A DNA stretch of 32,055 bases from a virus. Numbering within the stretch: position 1 is the first letter of the stretch; the number at the start of each line of letters is the position of its first letter. Below the pieces are notes generated by a model, which was not told the DNA's origin, searched no databases, and was given only the letters and a program-made list of their open reading frames with translations. Shown piece after piece: positions 22,782 to 30,159 of the stretch. Made by a program: the position numbers and the translations under genes. Location: positions 1-32,055 of the IMG/VR virus record IMGVR_UViG_3300048928_000202; one strand, 5' to 3'.

Positions 22782-23413
22782 GTGAGGACGACTACAAGCA
22801 GCAGATGCAACAACTGCTGCCGCCCGGTCCGGCATTTGACATTGAACTACAGCCCGATATTGCGGCGCTGGTTGCGGCCTTCGCGCCCGAATTCTGGCGC
22901 ATTGATGTCGCCTTGGATGGCCTTCAAGCAGAGCTCAATCCCGCCAGCGTCACCCAGCTTTTAACTGACTGGGAAGAGTACCTGGGCATTCCGGATGCTT
23001 GTGTTGTGCCTGGATCACAAACGGTGGCTGAGCGTCGTCAAGCGGTGCTGAACAAGATGAGTGCGACCGGGGCTCCTCAGCGTGCGTACTACCTGCGAAT
23101 GGCCAAGCAGACCGGCATCGGCATCACCATTGATGAGTTTCGCCCCGCTCGTGTCGGCTCGACCAATGCGGGCGACTTTCTGTATGGAGAGGGTTGGCCC
23201 TGGAGCTGGCTGGCGTCGGCACCGATCAATGCTTTCGGTACTGCAGAAGCCGCCACGCTGGATTGTCGCCTGCAGCTGGAGGCGCCTGAATACACAGATG
23301 TGGTGTTGGGCTTTGGGCAGGAAGTCGTCGCCGGCATTTTTAGTCAGGTCGACATCTTTTTTAACGCGATCCATTACGTGATGCCCTCAGCGGTCGCCGG
23401 AATTGAGGACTAG
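22772..23413 (+). CDS. Tail protein, Mu gp48-like (DUF2313)
   Basis: This 213-aa protein fits DUF2313/YmfQ: YKQQMQQLLPPGPAF, LLTDWEEYLGIPDACVV, ERRQAVLNKMSATGAPQRAYYLRMAKQTG, and a C-terminal beta part with CRLQLEAPEYTDVVLGFGQ. It closes the baseplate block and probably attaches tail fibres, as gp48 or P2 gpI do. It overlaps the J-like gene by 10 bases. Confidence 0.88.
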   Translation: MALSEDDYKQQMQQLLPPGPAFDIELQPDIAALVAAFAPEFWRIDVALDGLQAELNPASVTQLLTDWEEYLGIPDACVVPGSQTVAERRQAVLNKMSATGAPQRAYYLRMAKQTGIGITIDEFRPARVGSTNAGDFLYGEGWPWSWLASAPINAFGTAEAATLDCRLQLEAPEYTDVVLGFGQEVVAGIFSQVDIFFNAIHYVMPSAVAGIED

Positions 23414-23417
23414 TAGC

Positions 23418-24329
23418 ATGCAGCGAATTTCTAGTTGGACCGATCTGGTCACGGTACTTGGCCGGTTTCGCTACGGTTCCTTAGTGGGAGGCGTGAGCCC
23501 TACACCGATAAAGGCCGAATGGCTGAACATGGTTCAGGAAGAAATCTCCAACGTCATTCTCGATGCTGGTATGGAGCTGAAGGCAGAAGAAGAGAATCAG
23601 CTCAGCCAGGCCTTGGCGCTGATGATGGAGGGGTACCTGCCTCTTTTAGGGGGCACGCTAACAGGGCGCTTGAATGCAACCAAAGGCGTCAGGACGGCTA
23701 AGGGGTTGCCGACAACCAATGCCAGTGAGGTCGGGTTTTCATTCGGCGGGGACGGCGACAGCGGCTTATTCGCGGCGTCCGGTACAGATGCAGATGGATC
23801 TTACCTGGTGTTAGTCATTGATGGAGAGGAGGTCTGCCGTTGGGACGCTGATGGAAGTCTCACGATCCCAGGGGAACTGACCTTAGCCGGTGGAAAAACG
23901 ACTTACCACACTGGCAACAAGCCGGCGTTACTGGGGCTCGTTTATCCGGTGGGTTCAATCTACATTAATGCCGGCGTGGCCACTTCTCCCGCTGATCTGT
24001 TTGGGTTTGGCTCCTGGGTGCAACTGGCCCCTGGTCGTTTGTTGATAGGCGCTGGTACTGGTGAGGACAGTCGCGGCGAGAGTCGAACCTTTGCGGGTGG
24101 TGCGGTCGGTGGTGAATACAGCCATGTGCTGTCGGTAGATGAAATGCCGGCGCACACCCACACAAACCCCCAGGGCGGTGTCTTGGGGACCGGTGGGTCA
24201 CTCACATCGGGTGATGACACGACAGACAGTGTTCTTTCCACTCCTCAATCCAGCTCTACCGGAGGCAGTGCGGCGCACAACAACATGCCGCCTTACCTGG
24301 TGGTGCACATGTGGCAGCGTACTGCCTGA
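23418..24329 (+). CDS. Tail fibre with collar-type C-terminus
   Basis: In this 303-aa protein, residues 1-60 (SSWTDLVTVLGRFRYGSLVGGVSP and EEENQLSQALALM) resemble fibre attachment domains. The C-terminal third has LGLVYPVGSIYI, FGFGSWVQLAPGRLLIGAGT, VDEMPAHTHTN and HNNMPPYLVVHMWQR, the tail-collar/phage baseplate-protein fold used for receptor contact or trimerisation. ATG 23418 follows GAGGA; an in-frame TTG at 23403 is less likely. A strong terminator follows. Confidence 0.85.
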   Translation: MQRISSWTDLVTVLGRFRYGSLVGGVSPTPIKAEWLNMVQEEISNVILDAGMELKAEEENQLSQALALMMEGYLPLLGGTLTGRLNATKGVRTAKGLPTTNASEVGFSFGGDGDSGLFAASGTDADGSYLVLVIDGEEVCRWDADGSLTIPGELTLAGGKTTYHTGNKPALLGLVYPVGSIYINAGVATSPADLFGFGSWVQLAPGRLLIGAGTGEDSRGESRTFAGGAVGGEYSHVLSVDEMPAHTHTNPQGGVLGTGGSLTSGDDTTDSVLSTPQSSSTGGSAAHNNMPPYLVVHMWQRTA

Positions 24330-24349
24330 GATAGATCCCTGACGCCCGG

Positions 24350-24371
24350 CCCGCAAAAGCGGGTTTTTTTT
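24350..24371 (+). terminator. Intrinsic terminator after the first fibre gene
   Basis: CCCGC-AAAA-GCGGG is followed by eight T. The TGGAG of the next fibre gene begins within 5 bases. It is the strongest internal terminator of the late operon by T-run length. Confidence 0.8.
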
Positions 24372-24388
24372 CGACTGGAGAAACGTGA

Positions 24389-25987
24389 ATGACCGATATT
24401 TCAGCACTGGAGGCTTACGCCGGCCAGTTGGCTGAGGCGGCTGAACTTGCCACCTCCTCAGCACAAAAGCAGCATGCGGTTGTCAACGGTGACGCGTCGA
24501 CGGACGTGCTTACCGAATCGGGGTTGGTACCGACGCTGGCTAAACAAGCTGTTTTGTCTCAGGCCAAAGTTACTGCGTCGTTGACCGAGGTTGCTTCGCA
24601 GATGGCCGGCGCGATGACTTATCCAACGATCGCACTCGGGCTGGCCGGAACCGTCAACGGTGGGTATTTCAGTGTGCCGTCACCCGATGCCGATGAGTAT
24701 CTGATCCTGTACGAGAACGTCGCCGGCGTAGCGACTGAGCGAAAGCGCTACCCAAGTGCGGACGGCATCCTGAACCTTATCCGTAAGACGGGCAGTCGCG
24801 ACGTGTTACGTGTTCTGGATCAAGTCGGAAAGTCAGCACTGCGAATCACCAGGTCCGGCGGGTTTATTGTCCTGGGCCGGGATATATTTGCGGAGCTTGG
24901 TGTGGCCCTTGGTGTGGCTAAAAATGTCTTGTTCAGCGGCAGTGCCCGAGGTGGCGCAATTGCATTTGGGGACAGCCAGGGCAAAGCGCCGTTGACACTG
25001 ACCAGAACGGGCCGATTCAAAGTGTGGGGCCGTGACATCCTGCGCGAGTTGGACGCGCTTGGTGATGGTGCCGCGTTCGCTGCGAAGCTGGACAGCATCA
25101 ACCAAATGCTCACCCCAAACAAAAACCTGATTGTCGCCGGCGACTCGTTGTCTGCCTACGCTGATTCATGGGTACGCACTTTGATTCCGGCGCTGACGGA
25201 TCAGAGTCGTACCCTGACAAACCTGGCTGTCGGAGGGCAGACGTCCTCTCAGCAGGCCGGGCGCCTCGGCGCGTTACCGTTCCTGCTGACCCTCCAGAAC
25301 AACAAGATTCTGGCATCGGGCGCAACGACTGTATCGGCTTCTCAGATGCTCGCCCCGGACGGGGTGACCCTTGTCACCGTCTGGCCGATATCGTCACAGG
25401 GTACTGGTCCGACCTGGCGTGCCCGCGTGTCTGGCGTACTGGGCACCTTCTCCAGCGCAACGTTCACCGGCGAGGTACCCACGGCATTGGTATTCACGCC
25501 GGACGCAGGGCAGCTCTCTGCAGATCTGCCTGTTGAGGTGGGTGTGCCTACTGAGTCGGCCTGGGCGGCTGGGCATGAGTACGACACGTTGCTGATCGCC
25601 ATGGGGCGCAACAACTTCCAAGACACAGCGACCGTCAAGCGCGACTGGCTAGCGGTGAGGAACTGGCAGCGCACGCTCAACAAGCGGTGCGTCATGGTCA
25701 CACCGCCGAACATGTCGGGCGAAGGTATCGTCTCGGGACCGGCCAAGTATGCGGCCATCGTGGAACTGGAGCGTTACGCGCAAGAGCTGTTTGGCGAGTA
25801 CGTGGTGGTGTCGCGCCAGGTGCTCATGCGTCACCCGGACACCAGCCTCACCGCCGACGTCGACGCTGTGGCCGATGGTCGTGTCCCTCCATCGCTGACG
25901 TCCGACGGCCTGCATTGGTTGCCGGCAACGGGGCACGCGTACATCCGGGCGGCTGCAGCTGCCATCATCAATCGTAAGGGATACTGA
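24389..25987 (+). CDS. Tail fibre/tailspike with SGNH (GDSL-type) esterase domain
   Basis: In this 532-aa protein, residues 1-240 are a fibre part with an internal repeat: GKSALRITRSGGFIVLGRD at about 148 and GKAPLTLTRTGRFKVWGRD at about 198. From about 245 an SGNH hydrolase fold appears: block I IVAGDSLSAY (Ser253), block II NLAVGGQT (Gly282-283), block III LIAMGRNNF (Asn408-409) and block V SDGLHW (Asp506, His509). A stretch of about 100 residues (295-395), rich in beta-type sequence, is inserted between blocks II and III. The likely activity is removal of acetyl or other ester groups from surface polysaccharide during adsorption; the substrate is unknown. Confidence 0.82.
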   Translation: MTDISALEAYAGQLAEAAELATSSAQKQHAVVNGDASTDVLTESGLVPTLAKQAVLSQAKVTASLTEVASQMAGAMTYPTIALGLAGTVNGGYFSVPSPDADEYLILYENVAGVATERKRYPSADGILNLIRKTGSRDVLRVLDQVGKSALRITRSGGFIVLGRDIFAELGVALGVAKNVLFSGSARGGAIAFGDSQGKAPLTLTRTGRFKVWGRDILRELDALGDGAAFAAKLDSINQMLTPNKNLIVAGDSLSAYADSWVRTLIPALTDQSRTLTNLAVGGQTSSQQAGRLGALPFLLTLQNNKILASGATTVSASQMLAPDGVTLVTVWPISSQGTGPTWRARVSGVLGTFSSATFTGEVPTALVFTPDAGQLSADLPVEVGVPTESAWAAGHEYDTLLIAMGRNNFQDTATVKRDWLAVRNWQRTLNKRCVMVTPPNMSGEGIVSGPAKYAAIVELERYAQELFGEYVVVSRQVLMRHPDTSLTADVDAVADGRVPPSLTSDGLHWLPATGHAYIRAAAAAIINRKGY

Positions 25988-25990
25988 AAC

Positions 25991-26836
25991 ATGACCACCC
26001 AAATCCTTTCAGACGCCGCGTTCTACGACCCAAACAACTTGATCCCGTACATTGAGCTGGACGACGCCATCGTGCGTGGCGCTACTTTAGCCATGCTTGA
26101 TTTCAGCAACGGCGATTGCTACACCGGCAGCGGTGCCGTCGCCGCCGGTGCACAGATGCTCAGCCTCACCAATGATCGTGCTGTGGCGACTGCTGCCACC
26201 GCGTTGGGTGCGGTGACGCAAGGACTCCTGGGCATTCCCAGCTCGGTGACCAGTCCAAAGCTCAACTTGCCCAACAGCTTTTTGCTGCCGTCCACTTGCC
26301 GGCGGTTTCTGTCGATCGCCTGGCTGAAAGCACCGGCGTCCGGTTGGGCCGCATCCGGCTCGACGTACTCCCTAATCGGCGTTCTCAATAACACCACGAC
26401 GACGGCGCAATGGGGGATCACGTTGACTAACTCGGCGGGCACGATCGCTAAAGCCTCTGTCATCTTCCCGATCTCCTCGAGCTCCGCCGGCGGACTTGAT
26501 ATTTCAGGTGCTGCCCTGGCTGCGATATTGGACGGCAACTTGCACCAGCTCGCTGTTGAGTGGTCGGTGAATGATGTTGCACACACGTACACCGTCAATG
26601 TGTATTCGGACGGGGTCAAGATCGCGAGCGGGAGTGGTGCGTACAGTGACGCTACCATCGTGGTTCCTGCTACCGCCCCGTGCATTGGCCGCGCAGGCAG
26701 CAGCTTTATCACCACCTATGCCTCCGACGTCTACATTGGGCGTCCATCGTTGTGGAACTTGACCGATCGTACTGACTTGCTAGTGGCCAATATCCTGGCC
26801 GACGATGCAGAAGCCGCCGGGGGCTACCTCTCATAG
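25991..26836 (+). CDS. Lectin-like protein in the fibre module
   Basis: This 281-aa protein is not assigned to a named phage family. Its C-terminal half has the pattern of LamG/concanavalin-type jelly rolls: LHQLAVEWSVNDVAHTYTVNVYSDGVKIASG, then CIGRAGSSFITTYASDVYIGRPSLWN. The N-terminus (MTTQILSDAAFYDPNNLIPY) could be an attachment region. It starts 3 bases after the SGNH fibre stop, so the two probably act together, for example as an accessory receptor-binding or capping subunit. An intrinsic terminator follows. Confidence 0.65.
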   Translation: MTTQILSDAAFYDPNNLIPYIELDDAIVRGATLAMLDFSNGDCYTGSGAVAAGAQMLSLTNDRAVATAATALGAVTQGLLGIPSSVTSPKLNLPNSFLLPSTCRRFLSIAWLKAPASGWAASGSTYSLIGVLNNTTTTAQWGITLTNSAGTIAKASVIFPISSSSAGGLDISGAALAAILDGNLHQLAVEWSVNDVAHTYTVNVYSDGVKIASGSGAYSDATIVVPATAPCIGRAGSSFITTYASDVYIGRPSLWNLTDRTDLLVANILADDAEAAGGYLS

Positions 26837-26864
26837 CCGCCCGTACATTCCCGCAGTTTCTTCC

Positions 26865-26888
26865 AACCCGCCAAGTGCGGGTTTTTTT
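26865..26888 (+). terminator. Intrinsic terminator before the endolysin gene
   Basis: AACCCGC and GCGGGTT around CAAGT are followed by T residues to 26888. The hairpin core is identical to the one before the tube gene. A TGGAG ribosome site follows within 5 bases. Confidence 0.8.
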
Positions 26889-26904
26889 ACGCCTGGAGAA
26901 AAGT

Positions 26905-27438
26905 ATGCCGATTACCGAGCAGCAGTTGCTGCAGATACTTCCCCGAGCCGGCTCGCGAGCTGGTGTTTTTGTCCTCGGGCTTAACGCTGCCATGAGCCAG
27001 TACTCGATCGATACCCCGGCGCGGATCGCAGCGTTCATTGCCCAGGTCGGTCACGAGTCGGGCCAGTTGCGCTACGTGCGTGAGATCTGGGGACCGACGG
27101 CGCAGCAGGCCGGTTATGAAGGTCGCGCCGATCTGGGCAACACCGTGAAGGGCGACGGCTCCAGATACCTTGGGCGTGGCCTGATCCAGATCACTGGCCG
27201 GGCAAACTACACGGCATGCGGTGAGGCGTTGGGCTTGGATCTGATCAATCACCCCGACTTCCTCGAAGTGCCACAGCACGCCGCCATGTCGGCTGCGTGG
27301 TTCTGGTCGACGCGTGGACTGAATGTCCTGGCCGATCGCGGTGACTTCGTGAAGATCACACGCCGCATTAATGGTGGGCTCACCGGTCTGGATGATCGCC
27401 AGGCGCTGTACGACAGGGCGCTGAAGGTGCTGGCATGA
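26905..27438 (+). CDS. Endolysin, GH19 chitinase-like
   Basis: This 177-aa protein is a compact GH19-type muramidase: PARIAAFIAQVGHESGQLRYVREIW with the two likely catalytic glutamates (E51, E60), then SRYLGRGLIQITGRANY and a C-terminal WFWSTRGLNVLAD with RRINGGLTGLDDR. It hydrolyses the glycan strands of peptidoglycan. There is no signal peptide, so release depends on the holin at 4604. TGGAG precedes the ATG by about 8 bases. The stop overlaps the next gene. Confidence 0.9.
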   Translation: MPITEQQLLQILPRAGSRAGVFVLGLNAAMSQYSIDTPARIAAFIAQVGHESGQLRYVREIWGPTAQQAGYEGRADLGNTVKGDGSRYLGRGLIQITGRANYTACGEALGLDLINHPDFLEVPQHAAMSAAWFWSTRGLNVLADRGDFVKITRRINGGLTGLDDRQALYDRALKVLA

Positions 27439-27746
27439 GCGGTACCGGCTTCACCAGATTGTCGCGGGTGCTGGCCAAGGCCAAGGACGACAGTCTCTTC
27501 TTTGAATGCCCAGGTTGTGGCATGGCCCACGGTATTTCCCATGGTGCAGGCGCTGGTCCGCGCTGGGGTTGGAACGGCAACGTCAATGCGCCCACGTTCA
27601 CGCCGTCGATATTGGTCCGATATACCTGGTCGGACGGCCCACGGGTTTGCCATTCGTTCGTGACCGATGGGCGCATTCAGTTCCTGGACGACTGCACGCA
27701 CGAACTGGCGGGCCAGACTGTTGATCTGCCTGACTGGGAGGAATAG
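27435..27746 (+). CDS. DUF6527-like putative zinc protein in the lysis cassette
   Basis: This 103-aa protein contains CPGCGMAHGI (about 25-34), WNGNVNAPTFTPSIL (46-60), CHSFVTDGRIQFLDDCTHELAGQTVDLP (72-99). The conserved Cys and His residues suggest a bound metal. Proteins of this pattern are common in the lysis region of Pseudomonas and other proteobacterial phages and are now usually called DUF6527; no function is established. It is coupled to the endolysin by ATGA and lies just before Rz. Confidence 0.75.
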   Translation: MSGTGFTRLSRVLAKAKDDSLFFECPGCGMAHGISHGAGAGPRWGWNGNVNAPTFTPSILVRYTWSDGPRVCHSFVTDGRIQFLDDCTHELAGQTVDLPDWEE

Positions 27747-27748
27747 TG

Positions 27749-28261
27749 ATGACTATTTTTCAGAAGCTGGCAATCCTGCTGGTGGCGATGGGCGTTGCCT
27801 TCGGATCCGCTTGGCAGGTTCAGACGTGGCGTTACGACGGGAAATTGGCCAATCAAGCCCAACTGCACCAGGCGGATCTGTCATCTATCGGCAATGCCGC
27901 CACCGCCCAAGTCCAGGCCGAGCAGAATAAGCGCCTGGCTATCGAACAGCGGCTTTCTGCCGCTGACCTACAACACAGCCGAGAACTTTCCGATGCCCAA
28001 CGTAACCAGGCTTCTCTGCGTGATCGCCTTGCCACTGCTGATGTGCGGCTGTCAGTCCTTCTCGACGCCACGGATTCAGCCAGTGGCTGCGACATGCCTG
28101 CCACCCCCGGCGCCGTCGGCGTGGTTCATGCAGCCCGTAGAGCCCAACTTGACCCAGCGCATGCTCAACGAATTATCGGCATCACCGACGCCGGCGACCA
28201 AGGATTAATCGCCCTGAGGGCCTGTCAGGCCTACGCAAAAGAAGTCTCTACATCTAAATGA
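27749..28261 (+). CDS. Rz-like i-spanin
   Basis: In this 170-aa protein an N-terminal membrane anchor (about 4-20, FQKLAILLVAMGVAFGS) is followed by a long charged helical region in the periplasm (LAIEQRLSAADLQHSRELSDAQRNQASLRDRL). A C-terminal region carries paired cysteines. It matches Rz/DUF2514-type inner-membrane spanins. A second reading frame inside it encodes the partner lipoprotein. ATG 27749 lies 7 bases after GGAGG; the GTG just before it is also in frame. Confidence 0.85.
   Translation: MTIFQKLAILLVAMGVAFGSAWQVQTWRYDGKLANQAQLHQADLSSIGNAATAQVQAEQNKRLAIEQRLSAADLQHSRELSDAQRNQASLRDRLATADVRLSVLLDATDSASGCDMPATPGAVGVVHAARRAQLDPAHAQRIIGITDAGDQGLIALRACQAYAKEVSTSK
27993..28208 (+). CDS. 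Rz1-like o-spanin lipoprotein, embedded in Rz
   Basis: This 71-aa product is read in the +1 frame inside Rz. It starts MPNVTRLLCVIALPLLMCGC, a lipoprotein signal with lipobox ending at Cys20 (Cys18 is an alternative). A short proline-rich chain follows (CLPPPAPSAW). Proline content and full embedding are typical of Rz1, which sits in the outer membrane and fuses the membranes together with Rz at lysis. Confidence 0.82.
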   Translation: MPNVTRLLCVIALPLLMCGCQSFSTPRIQPVAATCLPPPAPSAWFMQPVEPNLTQRMLNELSASPTPATKD

Positions 28262-28376
28262 AAGGAGCGGTCGGGCAGGATGCGCCAACATCCAACCCGG
28301 CCACCTTTCCCGCAGAGTTCCCCTGCAAGTCCAGCCAAGGCTCCTGCTTCGTGCACAAAGCGAAATGAGCCTAGCA

Positions 28377-28392
28377 CTGTTTATTCATACAG
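28377..28392. promoter_or_regulatory. LexA (SOS) box before the methyltransferase gene
   Basis: CTGTTTATTCATACAG is a perfect CTGT-N8-ACAG match to the gamma-proteobacterial LexA site, with an AT-rich centre. It lies 18 bases before the methyltransferase ATG, in a gene-free gap of about 150 bases. LexA bound here would repress the gene until DNA damage. Promoter hexamers were not clearly resolved. Confidence 0.75.
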
Positions 28393-28410
28393 CAAAGGTC
28401 TTGCTTTTAT

Positions 28411-29205
28411 ATGTCCACACCCATCATCCCTTGGATGGGCGGCAAACGCCGCCTGGCCGATCGCCTTATACCGCTCTTCCCACCCCACGAATGTTACGTT
28501 GAAGTCTTTGCCGGCGGCGCCGCGCTCTACTTCATGCGACCACAGGCCGCGCCGGTTGAAGTTCTCAACGACATCAACGGCGACCTGGTGACGCTGTACC
28601 GCGTTGTGCAGAATCATCTGGAAGAATTCGTGCGCCAGTTCAAATGGGCGCTCAGCTCGCGGCAGGTGTTCGAGTGGCAGAAGATGGCCCGCCCTGAAAC
28701 ACTCACAGACATCCAACGCGCTGCTCGTTTTTTCTACCTGCAGCACCATGCCTTTGCCGGCAAGGTGACAGGACAGACGTTTGGTACCGCAACTACTGGC
28801 CCGGCCATCAACCTGTTGCGGATCGAGGAGAACCTGTCTGCAGCATGGCAGCGGTTGTCCGGCACTTACGTCGAAAACCTCCCCTGGCTTGACTGCGCTG
28901 AGCGCTATGATCGCGCGCATACCTTCCACTACATGGATCCGCCTTACTGGCAGACCGCCGGCTATGGCGTGGATTTTCCCTTTGAAAACTATGAGCGGAT
29001 GGCCGAATTCATGAGGCGCTGCGAGGGCAAGGTGATGGTCAGCATCAATGATCACCCTGACATCCGGCACGTGTTTAAGGGGTTTCACTTTGAGACAGTG
29101 GACATCCGGTACAGCACGGCGAATCAGCGGCAGGGGAAAGCCGAGGTGAGTGGAGAGTTGGTGATCATGAACTGGGTGCCTGCAGAGCTAGGTGGGTTGT
29201 TTTAG
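28411..29205 (+). CDS. DNA adenine N6-methyltransferase, D12/Dam class
   Basis: This 264-aa protein shows the D12-class motif order: PWMGGKRRLADRL (motif X), YVEVFAGGAALYF (motif I, SAM binding, about 29-41), EVLNDINGDLV, and the catalytic DPPYW (176-180). It methylates adenine, perhaps in GATC, but the target is not provable here. Roles could be protection from host restriction or control of packaging or promoter sites. A perfect LexA box lies directly upstream and no restriction endonuclease gene is adjacent. It stands after the lysis genes and is followed by a strong bidirectional terminator. Confidence 0.9.
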   Translation: MSTPIIPWMGGKRRLADRLIPLFPPHECYVEVFAGGAALYFMRPQAAPVEVLNDINGDLVTLYRVVQNHLEEFVRQFKWALSSRQVFEWQKMARPETLTDIQRAARFFYLQHHAFAGKVTGQTFGTATTGPAINLLRIEENLSAAWQRLSGTYVENLPWLDCAERYDRAHTFHYMDPPYWQTAGYGVDFPFENYERMAEFMRRCEGKVMVSINDHPDIRHVFKGFHFETVDIRYSTANQRQGKAEVSGELVIMNWVPAELGGLF

Positions 29206-29220
29206 TTGCAGGGATAAAGA

Positions 29221-29246
29221 CAAAGCCTCGCGAGGGCGAGGCTTTG
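29221..29246. terminator. Bidirectional terminator between convergent genes
   Basis: CAAAGCCTCGC and GCGAGGCTTTG form a perfect 11-base stem around GAGG. Each strand ends in CTTTG. It lies between the rightward methyltransferase and the leftward protease gene and can serve both. Confidence 0.75.
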
Positions 29247-29253
29247 ACAGGAA

Positions 29254-30159
29254 TTAGCTCAGATTCATGCGCACATGGGCGATGCCACGATCGTTCTCAA
29301 CAACTTTGGCGACTCGGCCGGTATCCATCGCATTGATATAGCAATGATGAACGGTGAGGATTAGATCCTGCAGTTCGTCATCGTCTTCCATTTGTAAAAT
29401 GTTCAGACCAATTTCTTTGCATCGGTTGATATTGATATGGCGGGTGTGGTGGCGGGTCGCATCAAAATCGCTCAAAAACTCAACGACAGATTTAGCTCGC
29501 TGCTCGAAATCAGGCTCACCGTTGAACATGACTGTCTTGAGGGAGGTTTCGACAAATTCCTTTGCCCATTTGATTGCCTGTTCGCAGCTCACGACAAGTG
29601 TCGGATGGTACTTGTTGATGATCACTCTCCAAAGTTCAAGCTTGGAGGGGTCATCCTTAATATCTGCTGCAGCTTTGTCGAGCTCGGCGAGCACGCCAAT
29701 TGCTGGCACGTTCTGTAGCTGAGGATCGATTGGTCCGAGGCTGGATTGCTTACCCATAACGATCACTTTCGCCGCGCACGCAATCATTGTGCCGGCAGAC
29801 ATAGCCAACTGCGGGACAATCACACGAATGTCGGATCCGAACAGCTGATGCAGGTAGTCGACGAGCGATTCTGCAGCTGCAATATCGCCTCCGGGCGTAT
29901 GTAGGATAAGGTCCAAACCCTTCTTAAACTCGCACCCATGAACTACCGTCATGAAAGCGTTTTTATCGCTGTCATTAACGTAGAGTTGCGGGTTGTTAGG
30001 TGTGGAGGTCAACCAGCCGGAGTAGTAGGCAATGGTATTCCGGCCAGTGTGCGCTGACAGTTTTGCGAGGTACTTGCGACGGACAAAATCCGTCGCCATC
30101 TCTCCATGATTCTGTGATTCAGCAGCAATCTCAGTGAGTACATCGGTCCAGTTAGGCAT
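29254..30159 (-). CDS. ClpP-fold serine protease, SDH/S49-like, in the accessory module
   Basis: This 301-aa protein carries LDLILHTPGGDIAAAESLVDYL (82-103), the nucleophile in PQLAMSAGTMIACAA (Ser121), and VIVMGKQSSLGPIDPQL (132-148). This is the pattern of SDH_sah/SppA-like proteases. It lacks a signal peptide or membrane segment, so it should be cytoplasmic, unlike SppA. Its start overlaps the end of a 64-aa gene by 8 bases, so the two form an operon transcribed against the late genes. That suggests a lysogen-expressed accessory gene. Substrate and role are unknown. Confidence 0.8.
   Translation of the reverse strand: MPNWTDVLTEIAAESQNHGEMATDFVRRKYLAKLSAHTGRNTIAYYSGWLTSTPNNPQLYVNDSDKNAFMTVVHGCEFKKGLDLILHTPGGDIAAAESLVDYLHQLFGSDIRVIVPQLAMSAGTMIACAAKVIVMGKQSSLGPIDPQLQNVPAIGVLAELDKAAADIKDDPSKLELWRVIINKYHPTLVVSCEQAIKWAKEFVETSLKTVMFNGEPDFEQRAKSVVEFLSDFDATRHHTRHININRCKEIGLNILQMEDDDELQDLILTVHHCYINAMDTGRVAKVVENDRGIAHVRMNLS

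Noticed and set aside
28280-28591. Rightward 103-aa frame between Rz and the methyltransferase
   Set aside because: It overlaps the LexA box and the methyltransferase gene in another frame and has no domain.
28411-29205. A complete restriction-modification system
   Set aside because: Only the methyltransferase is present; neither neighbour resembles a restriction endonuclease, and the HNH gene at 4929 belongs to the packaging module.
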